Source of the DNA: Rhypophila decipiens
Taxonomy: Eukaryota > Ascomycota > Sordariomycetes > Sordariales > Naviculisporaceae
Assembly: GCA_033297075.1 (NCBI GenBank)
Contig: MU858049.1
Coordinates: 248,001 to 312,000, forward strand
Direction of reading: 5' to 3'
Length of the DNA: 64,000 bases
Shown: positions 33,261-45,206 of the stretch, piece by piece
Layout of the letters: each line of letters starts with the position of its first letter
Position numbering within the stretch: position 1 is the stretch's first letter
Notes under the pieces: generated by a model
The model's database searches: none
What the model was told of the DNA's origin: nothing
The model's input: only the letters and a program-made list of their open reading frames with translations
Translations under genes and position numbers: made by a program

Positions 33261-34226
33261 ACTAGGGTCGCACAGCACCGAAGTCGTGCTGGACATCTGG
33301 GCCTGGGCATGAGCATGAGCATGAGCAGGCTGCATGATGGTTGAAATTCTCCACTCCTTGATTATTCTTTGGCGAGCAGTCGTTCTCCCTTTTCCATCGT
33401 GGACTGTTTCCCTTTTTTTTTTTTTGATGGCATCACACTTCGATCCATTCCTCTGGACGAAACTTGTCGGTCGTCCTTTCCTCGCCCTCAACCACGGTCG
33501 GCCGCATTGCATTGCATCGCGGACGCGACGAGATAGCAATGGAAAAGGACAAGATAAATCGACTGGACTGGCGGGGTGGGTGGGTGGGTGCCTACTTTTC
33601 TTTCTTGACTTTTTTTCTCAGGGTGTTTTTGTTCTTTTTCGTTGCGTCTGTCCATGTCATCTCCTGCTTTTTATAGAGCATTGAAGCTGGGTGGGGTTTT
33701 CTCTCGCGGGTGTCTTTGGCTAGATCAGCGGCTGGGCTTTCTTTCAAGATATACTGCGCGCGCGCGTCAAGGGCTCTTGGCTGATCTAATGGTGTCGATG
33801 CCGGGCTTTTGTTGGGAGTTTGGGTTGCGGTTCTTTGCATTTGCATTTGTCTCTTCCCCTTCAGGCTGGCTGGCTGGCGAGCATGCATGCAGGTATGGAT
33901 GGCGTTCACGATAATGAAAGGGCGTTTGGGGTTTGGTTTTCTCGTTTGTTTTAGTTTTGCAGTGGGTAGGTAGACATGGAGAGAGAGAGACACATTATTT
34001 CTCCTAGGTGCTTACCTTGGGCTCTTGATGACGAGCTAATATGGGATGATGTGATATGGACAGATGAACGTAATTAGGGGTAGGGCGGTTTGGTCGTCTA
34101 GGCATAACATTTCCTTGGTTAATTAGAACCACCAAACGTAGGCAGGTAATAATCAACTCAAACTGCCCTTTACAACAGACTACGCAGTACGCAGAGTTGA
34201 TGCTTGATATATTATATAATTGACCC
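33261..34226. other. non-coding spacer, left part
   Basis: No gene was seen. It includes a T-rich stretch at 33410-33425, an alternating GC run near 33756 and a GA run near 33980; it is otherwise unremarkable. Confidence 0.45.
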
Positions 34227-34234
34227 TGTATGGT

Positions 34235-34469
34235 CGTCGCCGCTAAAATCACCGTATGCCTAGCTAAAACCACCGTCTTGGCCTTCGATCTATTATCTTA
34301 AGGTCAATACTATAGTAAATTTACAAGCAAATAGCTAATTAGAATAGATACTTTAACTAGCTCGAATAAATGCCTTAACTAGTTCGAATAAATGCCTTCG
34401 ACTGGCCCGAATAAATGCCTAGATTGAAGGCCAGACGGTGGTTTTAGCCAGGCATACGGTGGTGGTGCG
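34235..34469. mobile_element. inverted-repeat (hAT-like MITE) element, copy C
   Basis: The left end CGTCGCCGCTAAAATCACCG matches the copy A/B terminal repeat with two transitions. It is followed by TATGCCTAGC and a second TAAAACCACCGTCTTGGCC. The right side is the inverse arrangement (GGCCAGACGGTGGTTTTAGC, then CAGGCATACGGTGGTGGTGCG), but its outermost bases are altered or deleted. No 8-bp flanking duplication survives. The interior has about four minisatellite units in reverse orientation after an A/T-rich segment. Copies A and C share the doubled terminal motif, which copy B lacks. Confidence 0.7.
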
Positions 34470-35178
34470 TACAACCCATGAACTAAGCCGTGAGAAAGTT
34501 GATGTTACTAACTACCTCGTAAGCTGGATAAGAAGTCCAAGTTTAGATACCAATGTATGAGCAGAAAATACTGGGGATTCTACGCATACGCAGGTATCAG
34601 TATCGAGTTGATTGTACAAGCCAATCCTCACCGAGGCTTCACCGAGATTTGCGTTAAACCGGCCCGGTTGTATAACCCGCGGATAACATGCAGCAAACCC
34701 CGCCTGTTCCTGTTGTTACATTCCCGGTACCCAACTTACATGATCAAATGGAATCATGACCACACCGCTGCGGCAAGTAGATGAGCTGCGTATGCGTACA
34801 ACCAGGCAAACGTTGGGCGATATCTTTTCTCGGTCGTTTCATTTCTCCCCAAAAATCGTCGACTTTGTTTCCTTGCCCACCAAACCTGGTCTTTACTCAT
34901 TTCAGACTCATCCGCTCACTCACTCATTCTAATCCTCAAGTAAGTTGGTCCGCTGCCGTCAGAATCATGTCCCTTAGATGCGTACTGCGTACAAAGATCT
35001 CCCATGGAAACTGACACATTGAGAGGCAGCCATCTAAGCAATTCTATGCGAGTTGTCAGAGCGGATCTACCTACCTACCTACTACCAGTACCTGCCTACC
35101 AGGGATTGTGAGATCATAATCATAAAACCGTCGTCCGTGGTTTGCTCATAAAGCTCAAAGAAAAGAAAAACAACAACA
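34470..35178. other. spacer upstream of the CutC-family gene
   Basis: No gene was seen. It presumably carries the promoter of the next gene; a leader rich in CTAC repeats occurs near 35070. Confidence 0.5.
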
Positions 35179-36206
35179 ATGGCGAACCTCACCGACATGG
35201 ACCCCAGGAATTCATCATCCAGATCCTCGCAAACAGCCAGAAGGGCGGGGAATCTTGAAATCCCCATTTTCGGAGCAGATTACGCCCGACTGGCCGTCTC
35301 CCTCGGGGCCGGGAGGCTCGAGTTGAATGCTGCTGGGTCTTATGGTGAGTTTTTCTCCTCCCCAAGGAAACAATATTGATGCCTTCAAGTCTAAAATACA
35401 ACTTGACAGCGGCAGGAGGAACGACCCCCTCCCTAACCGAACTACACACACTCCTTACCTCCCTCTCAGCAGGACCTGAAGAAAAAGAGAGAGTCCTCCC
35501 GCCCATAAGAATAATGATCCGCCCTCGAGGAGGCAGCTCAGAGCAGCAAGATTTTATATACTCAACGCTAGAGTACTACGCCATGATGCATTCCATACAA
35601 GAATTCAAACAATCTGGTCTGTTACGCGCCGAACGAGGGGATGGTTTTGTTTTTGGGATTTTGAAAGGCGGAGGAGGAGGAGGAGGGCTCCAAGTTGATG
35701 TCGAAAGGAATACCAACCTTGTCGGGCTGGCTTGGCCTTTTGCGTGTGTTTTTCATAGGGCGTTTGATGACCTTTTGGGAGGACCTGGAAGTACCGAGAT
35801 TCAGACTGCGGTGGAAGCTGTTAGGGGATGTGGGTTTGACGGGATACTTACTTCTGGTGGGAGGGGGAATGCCCCTGATGAGAGGAATCGAGAGCGGTTA
35901 GGGGAGATTATTGCTTTGGCTGCTTCTGGGTCAGGGTCAGGGGCGGCGAGTCAGACTCAGCAGGGTCCGTCGTCGGATGGGCAGCAGGCGAGGAGGAAAG
36001 TCGAGGTTATTGTTGGTGGTGGGGTGAGGAGTGGGAATCTTGGGACGTTGAGAGGGAGCTTGGAGAGTCAGACTGCTATTGGTGGTGATGAGCCATTGTG
36101 TTGGTATCACTCGTCTTGTATAACTTTGATGGATGGAGATACGACTTTTGAGGGCCAGGAAGTTTCGCGTCTTGTTGAGGGGCTGGCGCCGGCTGGCAGT
36201 GGGTAG
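35179..36206 (+). CDS. CutC family protein
   Basis: Exons are 35179-35344 and 35410-36206 (intron 65 nt), 320 aa. CutC proteins are TIM barrels historically linked to copper homeostasis; their reaction is unknown. Typical strings are LEIPIFGADYARLAVSLGAG, then RLELNAAGSYAAGGTTPSL across the intron. IRIMIRPRGG, the Phe-His-Arg-Ala-Phe-Asp signature in ACVFHRAFDDLLG, GFDGILTSGGRGNA and VEVIVGGGVRSGN follow. It is longer than bacterial CutC (about 250 aa) because of low-complexity inserts: a poly-Gly loop (ILKGGGGGGG) and a Ser/Gly/Gln-rich stretch near 35925-35995. The last segment reads WYHSSCITLMDGDTTFEGQE. The gene converges on the alkaline phosphatase gene across about 300 bp. Confidence 0.9.
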
Positions 36207-36507
36207 ATGATGCTGATGTTTACACTATTCAAAGGTAAATAGTCAAGTTGGTATTGTATACCTAGTTCAACAAAGCTGCTATATGTACCAAAGCCTGTCG
36301 GTGACTTTCTTGTATCATAGCACGGTATTACACACTTCCGCAGTGTCGCTTCTCTGGCTGACAGCAACCATCCGTCCCACATTCTCTCCCTCCCATCATG
36401 CCCCGGACCTTTTTGGACATCATGTATGGAGACTACAATTAAAGACATTACTGTCAAGCCCCTACCTCGCTACCTCGCACCACTATCTTTTCATAAATAC
36501 ATCCCAA

Positions 36508-38852
36508 TCAACCCCTAATAGTCTTATTACTCCCATGCGCCAAACCAAGACACTCGGCCATCTTGTAAAACAAATCAATATTCTCATAAGTGCCCCCAAA
36601 CCTCTCCTGACAAGGCCCCATGGCATAAACAGGAACATCAGTAAGCGAATGGACCCCCTGGCTCTGACTGACAGGCACAGTACCGTTAACCACGAATCCC
36701 TTGGTCTCATCCGTGGGGTTAACATAAAAATCACTCGACCCTTTGCCCGCCAGTGTAGCAGCGGGTGTGCGCGGTCCGGTCTTGTCAACACCGTATTGTT
36801 CCCGATGGTCAGGGTTCGCGCCGGCCCCGGCGGCAATGACATATCGGGGGTCCCAGTTTACCGGGAAATTAGGGCCCGTGTTGTAGCTTATACCCGGTTG
36901 TTCGACCGTGTACTGGGATAGACCCGAGTTTTGGTATACACCGACTGCGTCGCGTTTGCTGCGGTCGTCGGGTTGGGCGGCCATGTATTTTGTGTCGGAG
37001 GATCCGAATACGTCTGTGTTTTTGATAAGTACTTTGTTTACGGGGGGGTTGGAATTTTACTCACCAAAACCATGACCGTGATCAGCAGAGACGACTATCA
37101 ACGTCTCCTCCAAGATGCCAAGGGACTTGAGCTTCGCGACTGTGGCCCGGACTGTATCGTCCAGCTCGAGCAAATCACCCAGCGCGCGCTCATAGTCCAG
37201 CGAGTGCATCTGCTTGTCGATCGAAGCCGCCTCGGACATGAGGAAGAAGCCCTTCTTACCACCGCGGGCGTGCAGTACATCGATGGCCTTGAGAGTCATA
37301 TCCTTCAGACCAGGCAAATCCGTTGCCGCGCCAGAGCCGCCCGCCGGGTCATTCTTGAGCTTGGCGGAATTCTCAGGGAAGATGTTGCGATCAAGCCAGA
37401 CGGGAAGGTTGGCCTTACAGAATATGCCCAGCGCTTTCTTCTTGTTGTCTGCTTTGAGGAGGGACGTCTTGTTCAGGCTGACGCTGTAGCCCTTCTTGGC
37501 GAACTCGGCGTAGTAATCCTTGCCCTGGTAGGAGCCCGAGCCCGGAAGGAATTGCTCGGCTCCTCCGCCAAAGTAAGCGTCGGGCCCGCCGTGCCCGGGC
37601 CAGGAGTAGTTGGTGACGCCGTTTAGGGCTTGGTCAATCAGCGGTCCATACTGGGACCGAAGGCGGGTGTGGGCTGTCAAGGCGATGGGGGTCGCGTCGG
37701 CGATGAATGCTGTGGAGACGGCGCCCCAGGCAGAGCCCTGAGCATGTCAGTGACTAGGTTGCTTGTCTTGTGTGGCTTGTGTCGAACTCACCCAGATTCG
37801 CACGAGAAGCTCGATAATGGTCTCGACCTTGGGGTCGTCAAAGGGATCGGGGGAAGAGTCGGCATAGACGCTGCCAGATGAGGTTAGCATCCAGCTTTGA
37901 TCATTGAGTCGCACAAGTCACTCACCCCATGGCATTGACGGTGCTCTTGTGGCCAGAGTAGAGAGCCGAGGCTGGATTCCGGGTCAGAACATATCCCATT
38001 GTTTCAAAGCATGACAAAATAACAACAAACCTGAGTTGGCACTGTCGGTGATGAACGAATCAATAGAGTGCGTCTGCAGTGAATAATCAGCAAACCATGC
38101 CCAAAAGCAGCCCCGTACACGTCCAGTCCTACTCACCATCTGGTGTCCCAGAACAGGAAACTTGTCAAGCTGCATCAAGCTCTGATACTTGCCATTGATG
38201 GTCTTGTGGGCAAGCAGCCTTGCAGCAGTAATCATGTTGGTAGTCATGCCATCACCTAACCACCGTCAGCACAACGCCCCATACCAAAACATAGGCTCTC
38301 AAATCACCTACCAATGAAAAATATAACATTCTTGGCCTTCTTCCTAGTAGCCAGCTCTCTAACAGTCCACTTCGCAGTCGTCGTCTTGCCCCCATAATAC
38401 CTCAACGTAACGGTATACGTCCCCGGCTCATACAGCGCAACCCGTCGATAGACCTTGCTCGCAACATTCACAACAGAAGGCGTCTTGGCATCCTGCGCAA
38501 ACAGGTCCTCATACCACGAAAACGTCCATTTCTCGACCTTGGGCTCAGCAGAACCCTTGAGCTTGAAAAAGTCGGCGATGCTCTTGGCCTTGCCGCCCTT
38601 GCGGTCGTGGTCCTTGGTAATAGTCGCCGTGAACTTTTCGTCTGGCACGCCGTTGTTGAACGCCTCTGAGCCGTTCTTCGGCGCGTGGACTTCGAAGCGT
38701 ATGTCGAATTGCTGGCCTGGGAGGAAGTCCTGCTCGTCGGGGGGCAGGATACAGCCTAGCGAGGGACAGGTGCCTAGTCGTTGGAAGGTCTGGGCTGAGA
38801 TGAGGGAGCCTGTTGCCACCAGGATGGCGGTGATGCTCAACTTGGACAACAT
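36508..38852 (-). CDS. secreted alkaline phosphatase
   Basis: Seven exons on the minus strand: 38852-38312, 38255-38137, 38073-38031, 37971-37926, 37870-37792, 37737-37065 and 37013-36508; introns are 51-63 nt; 668 aa. Residues 1-20 form a signal peptide (ending SLISA). About 155 residues follow that are not part of the classical fold and look like a beta-sandwich (TFSWYEDLFAQ, YEPGTYTVTLRYYGGKTTTA). The phosphatase domain starts at VIFFIGDGMTTNM (metal ligand Asp182). The phosphorylated serine is Ser231 in FITDSANSG, and metal-binding strings are FIADATP, FFLMSEAASIDKQMHSLD, VSADHGHGF and GVHSLTDVPVYAMGP. It hydrolyses phosphomonoesters, probably outside the cell or in the secretory path. 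Two of the exons are under 50 nt, but every join keeps frame and conserved motifs. Confidence 0.92.
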
Positions 38853-40434
38853 CTTGTCGGGTCCTGACGAAGCTGTTGTTGGCAGGCCAGGTCAGAGGTC
38901 AGGGAGATGACGGCAGGTTAATATATAATTTCATCCGGGACGGCTGGCTGGCTACCATCCATGATCGACAGCGTTGCTTCACATAATTACTGAGGGGAGG
39001 GTGTATGCGGGCAGCCTTGCTTGCATCTCGCAGAGGACGTATTTCCAAATGGGCGGATTCCCAGCAAACATGGGCATTGCGAGTTGCACCGGATGTGACC
39101 TAGAGAGTACGAAGGAATCAAGAACTGCATCTCGAGCACGTGTGTACTACTCGAGCAGCGTTGCTCCTGGGGCCATGCTCTTGGATCAGCGAGAAAGCTG
39201 CTCCCAGCCCGTCGTTGTCGCACGACATGCTGTACGGCCAACAAGGATAAGAATGCTTGTGTTTGTGGATTCCCTGGTGAGGGAGCGCGTCAATCCAATC
39301 TTCATGCAGTTCCTTTTTCTCATCTCCGGATGGCGCCCCATGTGCGTCATGTTCCTGTTGTCAAGGTAGGTTAATGTTGAAAGTTGATGCAATGTGGAGA
39401 GGCGGTGCCAAGAGATTGGCGGGTGAGGTCGCAGCGGGAAGCCAGCCGTCATAATAAATTATAAACGTGGTGCGGCCCCTGACGATGATTGGCGAATTCT
39501 GGCGACGACGTCTACCTCTGATCTGCCCGCACCGTTGGGGTGCGGGCACAATTTCATCGATCCACGGGCAAGAATCCGGGAAAGGAAGGAGCATCCAGTT
39601 TTGACTAGACGGTGAGTTGTGAATGCGTTACCGGGGTGTATTATACCGAGCCAAGTATTGTACGACCAGACACATCGAGAACCACGTGGAGGGCTGGAGG
39701 CAGAAGCAGCTCTTTATATGGTCACGGATCCTTGTCCATAAAGGTGCCGAATTCTTGGGTCTTGTTCCTGACTCTGAATACCTAACCTCGAGTCTAGAAG
39801 TTCGAGACATTGGTTCCAGTTCAAGATCCAGAACCGTGGAGGTGTGACCCGGTCCAGAGGAAGATTTCATGGGCCTCCACGAGTTCAGCAATGCAGACGT
39901 GACAACCTCATGGACCACAGGGAAGCCCAAGCCCAACTGTAGACTGAAATATACGCTGGCATCATCTCAAGCACTGTATTCCATGGTGAATAGCCAACCT
40001 GTGCTACCTGACCATGGGTCTTACTCGGGACTTTCAAGTGCCTTGATAAATTGCAACAGAGGCCCCTTACAAGCCAAGTGACCCGTAAATTCGCAGATTT
40101 CTGAACAACCATGTACCAGACATAGATCATTCCGACGGGATGCTCGGTTCTCATTTCTGGAAAACAGAAAAAGTATGAAGAAAGGGGGGCTTAATTCTGG
40201 TGGCTTAAGAGTCTCTAATAATTTACCCATCACATAAGCCTTCTCCCGCAGTCAAACCTTATAAAGCGGGTCACACGTGACTCCCCTTGCCCGTTTACAT
40301 ATTAATAAGCCATCGAACATCTTGGCATCAACCATCATCACCTCCATCGCCAACTTAATCCGTACCTAGGATACCTGCCTTTCCTCCCCAAACCAAACCA
40401 CCACCCCAAACAACCCCCCCAAAAAACCTTCAAA
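38853..40434. other. divergent region, alkaline phosphatase / YJU2
   Basis: No gene was seen in about 1.6 kb; open frames up to about 130 codons have random-looking translations. A strikingly C-rich leader (about 40380-40432) precedes the YJU2 ATG. Confidence 0.5.
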
Positions 40435-41427
40435 ATGTCCGAAAGAAAAGTCCTAGCAAAATACTACCCCCCGGATTTCGACCCGGCCGCCATCGGCCGC
40501 ACCAAAAAGTCCAAAGCTGACAAAGCCAACCGCTTCGCGACAGTCCGCCTGATGGCGCCCTTCAGCATGAAATGCACCAGCTGCGGGGAATTCATCTACC
40601 GCGGGCGCAAGTTCAACGCGCGCAAAGAGATCCCCCCCGACGAGCGATACCTCAACATCCAGATCTTCAGGTTCTACATCAAATGCACGCGATGCTCGGG
40701 CGAGATTGTCTTTAAAACCGACCCGCGGAATATGGACTACGTGGTGGAGCGCGGCGCCAAGAGGAATGTAGATCCTTGGAAGAGGGGGCTCACGGGCGAC
40801 GGGAGGGAAGATGAGACGGATGAGGAGAGGCTGGATCGGATCGAGCGGGAGATGGCGCAGGCCGAGGGGAGCGAGCACGCGGTTATGCTGGAGCGGAATG
40901 CGATGGAGGAGTTGGAGGCCAAGACGGCGGATGCCAAGCGGGAGATGGCGGTTGCTGATGCGCTTGATACGATTCGGTCGAGGAATGCACGGCTTGCGAG
41001 GGCGCAGAGGGAGGGGGTCGAGGTTGAGGTTCTTGTTGGCGGCGTCGAGAAAGAAGAGGAGGAACGGAGACGGCGGGAGGAGGAGGAGGATGAGATTGCT
41101 GCGAAAAAGGCGTTTGCTTGGGCTAAGAGGCAGGAGGAGGAGGAGGAGGAGGTTATTATGGAGGTTGTGCAGGAGGAAGGGGAGGATGAGCAGGCGGTGG
41201 AGGTGACGAATGGGGCGAGTAGTAGCAGCGGTGGTGGTGATATAAAGAAGGATGATGATGCTGCTGCTGTCGCTGTTGCTGGGTTCGTGGACAGTCCGGC
41301 GGTAGCGGCATTGAAACCAGCTGTCAAGAGGGCCGCTGAGGAAGCTCCCCCGCCGACTTTTGAGAAGCGGGCGAAGAAGCCCAAGAAGAATTACTCGGCT
41401 TTGCTGGGCATCAAGAAGAAGGCATAG
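40435..41427 (+). CDS. YJU2: Yju2 / CCDC94 splicing factor (CWC16 family)
   Basis: Single exon, 330 aa. Yju2 joins the spliceosome with the Prp19-related complex and promotes the first transesterification by stabilising the branch helix. The N-terminus (MSERKVLAKYYPPDFDPAAI) and a zinc site of two CxxC pairs (Cys47/Cys50 in KCTSCGE, Cys84/Cys87 in KCTRCSG) are diagnostic. IQIFRFYIKC and FKTDPRNMDYVVERGAKRN also fit. The second half is charged helix or coiled coil (EREMAQAEGSEHAVMLERNA, Glu/Arg-rich), ending in a basic segment (KRAKKPKKNYSALLGIKKKA) that looks like a nuclear localisation signal. The start fits the Yju2 branch better than the sister protein Cwf16/CCDC130. Confidence 0.93.
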   Translation: MSERKVLAKYYPPDFDPAAIGRTKKSKADKANRFATVRLMAPFSMKCTSCGEFIYRGRKFNARKEIPPDERYLNIQIFRFYIKCTRCSGEIVFKTDPRNMDYVVERGAKRNVDPWKRGLTGDGREDETDEERLDRIEREMAQAEGSEHAVMLERNAMEELEAKTADAKREMAVADALDTIRSRNARLARAQREGVEVEVLVGGVEKEEEERRRREEEEDEIAAKKAFAWAKRQEEEEEEVIMEVVQEEGEDEQAVEVTNGASSSSGGGDIKKDDDAAAVAVAGFVDSPAVAALKPAVKRAAEEAPPPTFEKRAKKPKKNYSALLGIKKKA

Positions 41428-41679
41428 GGTTGATATCGGTTTTATATCCTTTCAGTTTGTTTCTTTGGTTGCATGGCTACATTGGGCGGCGTCATCGGTG
41501 GTTCATTGTCATTATTATACCCACATCGATTTGCATTGTTTTACTTAAGAAGAATACCGGCCTCAGGCTCACGGAACTAGCCTTGAATTATCAGAGCACT
41601 ATTTAGGGCTGGGCGTATCAAGGTCTTGATGCGAGTCCCAAATAAACTAGTATTCCGACTAGGGAATAGGGTAATGGAT

Positions 41680-44013
41680 TTACAACTTCTCCTTGGGATC
41701 AACCAGCTCCTCGACCTTGGCAAACTGGTAGTAAAAGTCCAAGCTCTGCGGGTTGGCGAGGGTTCCGCTGGCCTTGATCGTTTGGCCAGAGACAATCTGC
41801 TTGATGGGAAGCTCGACTTTCTTGAGGTTGATGGTTGTCTGTTCGAAACAACACAAGGTTAGTTACGGTAGTAAGTTACCAGCGCCTCCTCGAACCAGAA
41901 AAAAAGAAGAAAAAAGGTCACATACCGGAATCTCAGGCGTCTCAAAGATCCACCTCGGAACGTGTCTCTTGGAAAGATCAGTCCTAATCTTCTCCCTCAC
42001 CTGATTAACCAACGCCCGATCAAACTTCTCCCCCTGTTTCATAAGCAAAAACAACATAACGCTCTCGTCAGCATCCTGTGGCCTTCTCTGTCCAACACAC
42101 ACACTATCCTGCACCCTGTCGGCAAAATGCCGCTCAATAACGCCGTAAATCTCTGCACTCCCGAACCGTACACCACTGGGATTCAACACGCCATCTGCCC
42201 TCCCCAGGAAATAAATATTCCCCGTTACGGGATGAATCTGGCAGAAATCGCCGTGCGCCCAGACGTTGTCGAATCGCGCGAAATACGCCGAGTGATACCT
42301 GGACCCGGGGGTAGCGGCTGGTTCCTTGTCGCCCCAGAAGAAGCAGGGGATGTTGGGGAACGCATTTGCTGCTACGAGTTCGCCCGGTGTGCCGTGGGGG
42401 ACTTCGCTTCCCGGCCCGTTGGGGAGTAACGAGTCGTAAATGGCTACGTGTAGACCTAGAGACGGGCCCTGGGTTCCGCCCACGTACACTGGTGTCAGGG
42501 GGTTGAGGAGCCCAAAACAACCTGCTATGTCGGTGCCGCCCGAGATATTGCCTAGCTGGACCGAGGTGGGGAAGCCCTGGTCGTAGAACCACTCGAATAG
42601 CTGGTCAGAGAGGACCATGCCCGTGCTGGTGACGACCTTGAGACTGGACAGATCGGCCATTTCCCGCGGGGAGAGGTTATTCTTGGCCAGTTCGTGCATC
42701 CAGCGTGGACTGATGCCTAGCTTGGTGACCTTTTGCTCGGCCGCCGTGCGCACGAGGATGCTCGCGTCGGGCTGGAAGGGCGAGCCGTCGTAGGCGACTG
42801 TTCGCCCGCCAAAGAGCAGGATGGCGATGTTGGTGAAGTACATGATCCAGCCCGTGGTGGTGTATTGCAGGGCGACCGTGTCGGGGCCGAGGTCCTCGTG
42901 TATACGGCCTTCTTTGAAGTAGCTGATCATGATGCCGCCGACCGAGTGGACGATGGCTTTGGGCATGCCGGTTGTGCCCGACGAGTAGCAGATCAGGAAC
43001 GGCTCGTGGAAGCCGACCCGGACAAAGTCGGGCACGGGCGTCGATTTGCCTTTTTCGAGGAAGGAGTCCCATGTTTGAGCCCGGGGGATTCGAGAAATGT
43101 CACGGGCCTGCTCGAACCGGCGGATGGCTACTGCGCCGGTGAAGTTGGAGCAGTCCTTTAGGCCGTCGATCACTTCGGCGATTTTGGAGCGCAGATCGAC
43201 CACCTTGCCGTTGTAAAGGGCTGCGTCGTCGATGAAGAGGAACTGTCCGGGGTCAGTCGAGGCTTACTGATATTTACTTGAGAAAATGCAACATACCTTG
43301 GGATTCACCTGCACAGCTCTCTGCAAAATGCCCTTGACACCCATATCCGTCGAACTGCTACTAAAAATGCCGCCCAACCACGTGGTGGCAATCAAAACGA
43401 GCAGAGTCTCAACACTATTCGCACCAACAAGCACCACACGGTCTCCTTTTTGAAGACCAGCGGCTTTCATGGCGGCAGCTAGACGCCCGGCCCTCCTCCG
43501 GAGCTCGCCATAGGTCACGTTGCGCACCTCGCTCCCGCCTTCTCTGACCTCGGTGACAGCGACTTTGTCGTCCTCTTTGTGAGTGGTGGTCCGGTGCGTG
43601 GAAACATCAGAAGGCGAGCGTGAGAAGAACATGTTCTCGGCAAAGTTGAGCTTGACGCCGTCAAACCATTTTGGGACTTGGTTCACCGTCAGGCTCTCGT
43701 CCACGACCTGGGTGTAGGTTCCCTCGTGGATGAAGGCTGCCGTCTCGAACACGTCCGCCCAGAAGGAGGACCTCTGGTTTAGGGAGTAGTTGTGCAGGTC
43801 CCAGAATGTCTGGCATGGTGGTGTTAGTTGAGGCCGTTCTAAAAAGAGTAGACAGAGAACTGGATTGGATTTAAAAGGAAAGAAAATAAATAAACAAACC
43901 TTGAGATCGAGTCCCCTCTTTGCATTAACACCCTCCATAAACCTCCACATAAAGGTGCTCTTTGGGTCCGCATGTTCCCATAGCTTCCGTGGGACAGGGT
44001 GAGTCTCCGCCAT
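41680..44013 (-). CDS. acetoacetyl-CoA synthetase
   Basis: Exons on the minus strand are 44013-43900, 43809-43297, 43242-41926 and 41838-41680; introns are 90, 54 and 87 nt; 700 aa. It is an ANL-superfamily acyl-adenylating enzyme that activates acetoacetate to acetoacetyl-CoA in the cytosol, feeding sterol and fatty-acid synthesis or ketone-body use. The N-terminal ACAS-type segment (LWEHADPKSTFMWRFMEGVN) and VPKWFDGVKLNFAENMFFSR are typical of AACS. The P-loop-like A3 motif is LICYSSGTTGMPKAIVHS, A5 is GNISGGTDIAGCFGL, and the A7/A8 region is WAHGDFCQIHP, then YFLGRADGVLNPSGVRFG. The last exon supplies the short C-terminal lid with LKKVELPIKQIVSGQTIKAS. It converges on YJU2 across 252 bp with no further gene. 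Confidence 0.94.
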
Positions 44014-44558
44014 GTTTTCTGTCGAGCCCGGATATCAAAGAAAGACCTCTTTTCGTATGGGATCCGTGTATGAGTTAGGGGTATTATTACGGACTGATGA
44101 CTTGAGTTAGTCAGACGAAAAGGAGGAGTAATCCAAAACCGGCGGGCATTGAGGAAGAGAAGGAAAGAACTTGGGTGCGTTGAATCGGAGTCGGAGTCGG
44201 AGCGGAAGTAAGTAAAAGGATGGCACGTGGAGGGGGTTCGGAAGATATCCCTGGAGGGCAGGAGTACCGGGAGGCTGGCCGCTGTACTGTACGTACGGAT
44301 TTCAAACCCGGCCAATGGATGCGCCAAGTACTAGTCTCGAACGGGGTGTTCTTTACCACGTCGTCGGTCTTGCCTAGTCTCTGGTTATGATATGTAGTAC
44401 ACTTTTGGGGATATAGTGGTAAAGTGCGGATGTCCGTCGTCTGTGTAAGTTCTATGTTTATCGGTTTCGTCAGGCGAGACGACGATCGTAAAGTAATCCG
44501 ATCGTCTTCTTTAAGACGGGAAGAGACCTATATTTTGTACTGTATGTCCAAGGCGGGG
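44014..44558. other. AACS promoter region
   Basis: No gene was seen; it presumably holds the AACS promoter. Confidence 0.4.
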
Positions 44559-45032
44559 TTATTGATGGCTGTCGTGCCAGTAATACATGTACGAGGCATG
44601 TACGGATATGTAATGCAGCATGCTCTTTGTGCCTAGGTAAGTTCCAAAAAGGGAGGCCATCCCGACAATCTCGGCTCCCAGCAACCAGAGTGGGCGGAAA
44701 CCATGAGCCGGTGCCGATATGGCCGGGGCGAGAGCCGATAGGTAGGTTAGGGCCGCACTAATAGACACGACGGTCTCGGCCCGCCCAAGACCCCTCAGCT
44801 AGGCGGCATTCCGGGCTTGCATTTGCCGAGGAGGCAAGAGGTTGAGAACCGGTGGCCATGCTCATCATAAATTTCAAGTTAGAAATTGCGTGGAAAAGAT
44901 CATTTTGAGTGATGATTGTTGATATGATGAAATCTCTTTGTAGACCCGGATTCCGGCAAGCAGTTGAGGGCTCTATGTGTATCCATACGTACCGGTATTT
45001 TGATGTTACCTACTTACACCGCTAAAATACAT
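44559..45032 (-). CDS. doubtful small hydrophobic protein (85 codons)
   Basis: Tentative model on the minus strand: exon 45032-45018 (MYFSG), intron 219 nt (GTAAGT donor, CTAG acceptor), exon 44798-44559. The main frame reads ETVVSISAALTYLSALAPAI, then HGFRPLWLLGAEIVGMASLF, which suggests one or two membrane segments and looks less random than other small frames nearby. There is no in-frame ATG in the large exon, only a GTG at 44768; the intron is long for this genome and lacks a clear branch site near its end. An alternative ATG frame (44860-44758) starts MATGSQPLASSANASPECRL and covers the upstream part in another phase, so a frameshifted pseudogene is possible. No homologue is recognised. 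Confidence 0.3.
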
Positions 45033-45206
45033 CCACCTTCATGCTATCCATAAGGTATCATATATATGTATCTCCGTCGTCTATACCATGACCAGTGTTT
45101 TTCCCTTGCCCTAAAATAACAAAACAACAACACCTAACTGCCTAGCTAATATATCAATAACAATCATCACCCCCTTGAATGAAAATGGAAAAAGGTAGTC
45201 TAGTAA

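Noticed and set aside
40737..41384. Ser/Ala-rich minus-strand frame opposite YJU2
   Set aside because: It mirrors Glu/Arg-rich codons of the coiled-coil part of YJU2, and the composition is an artefact.
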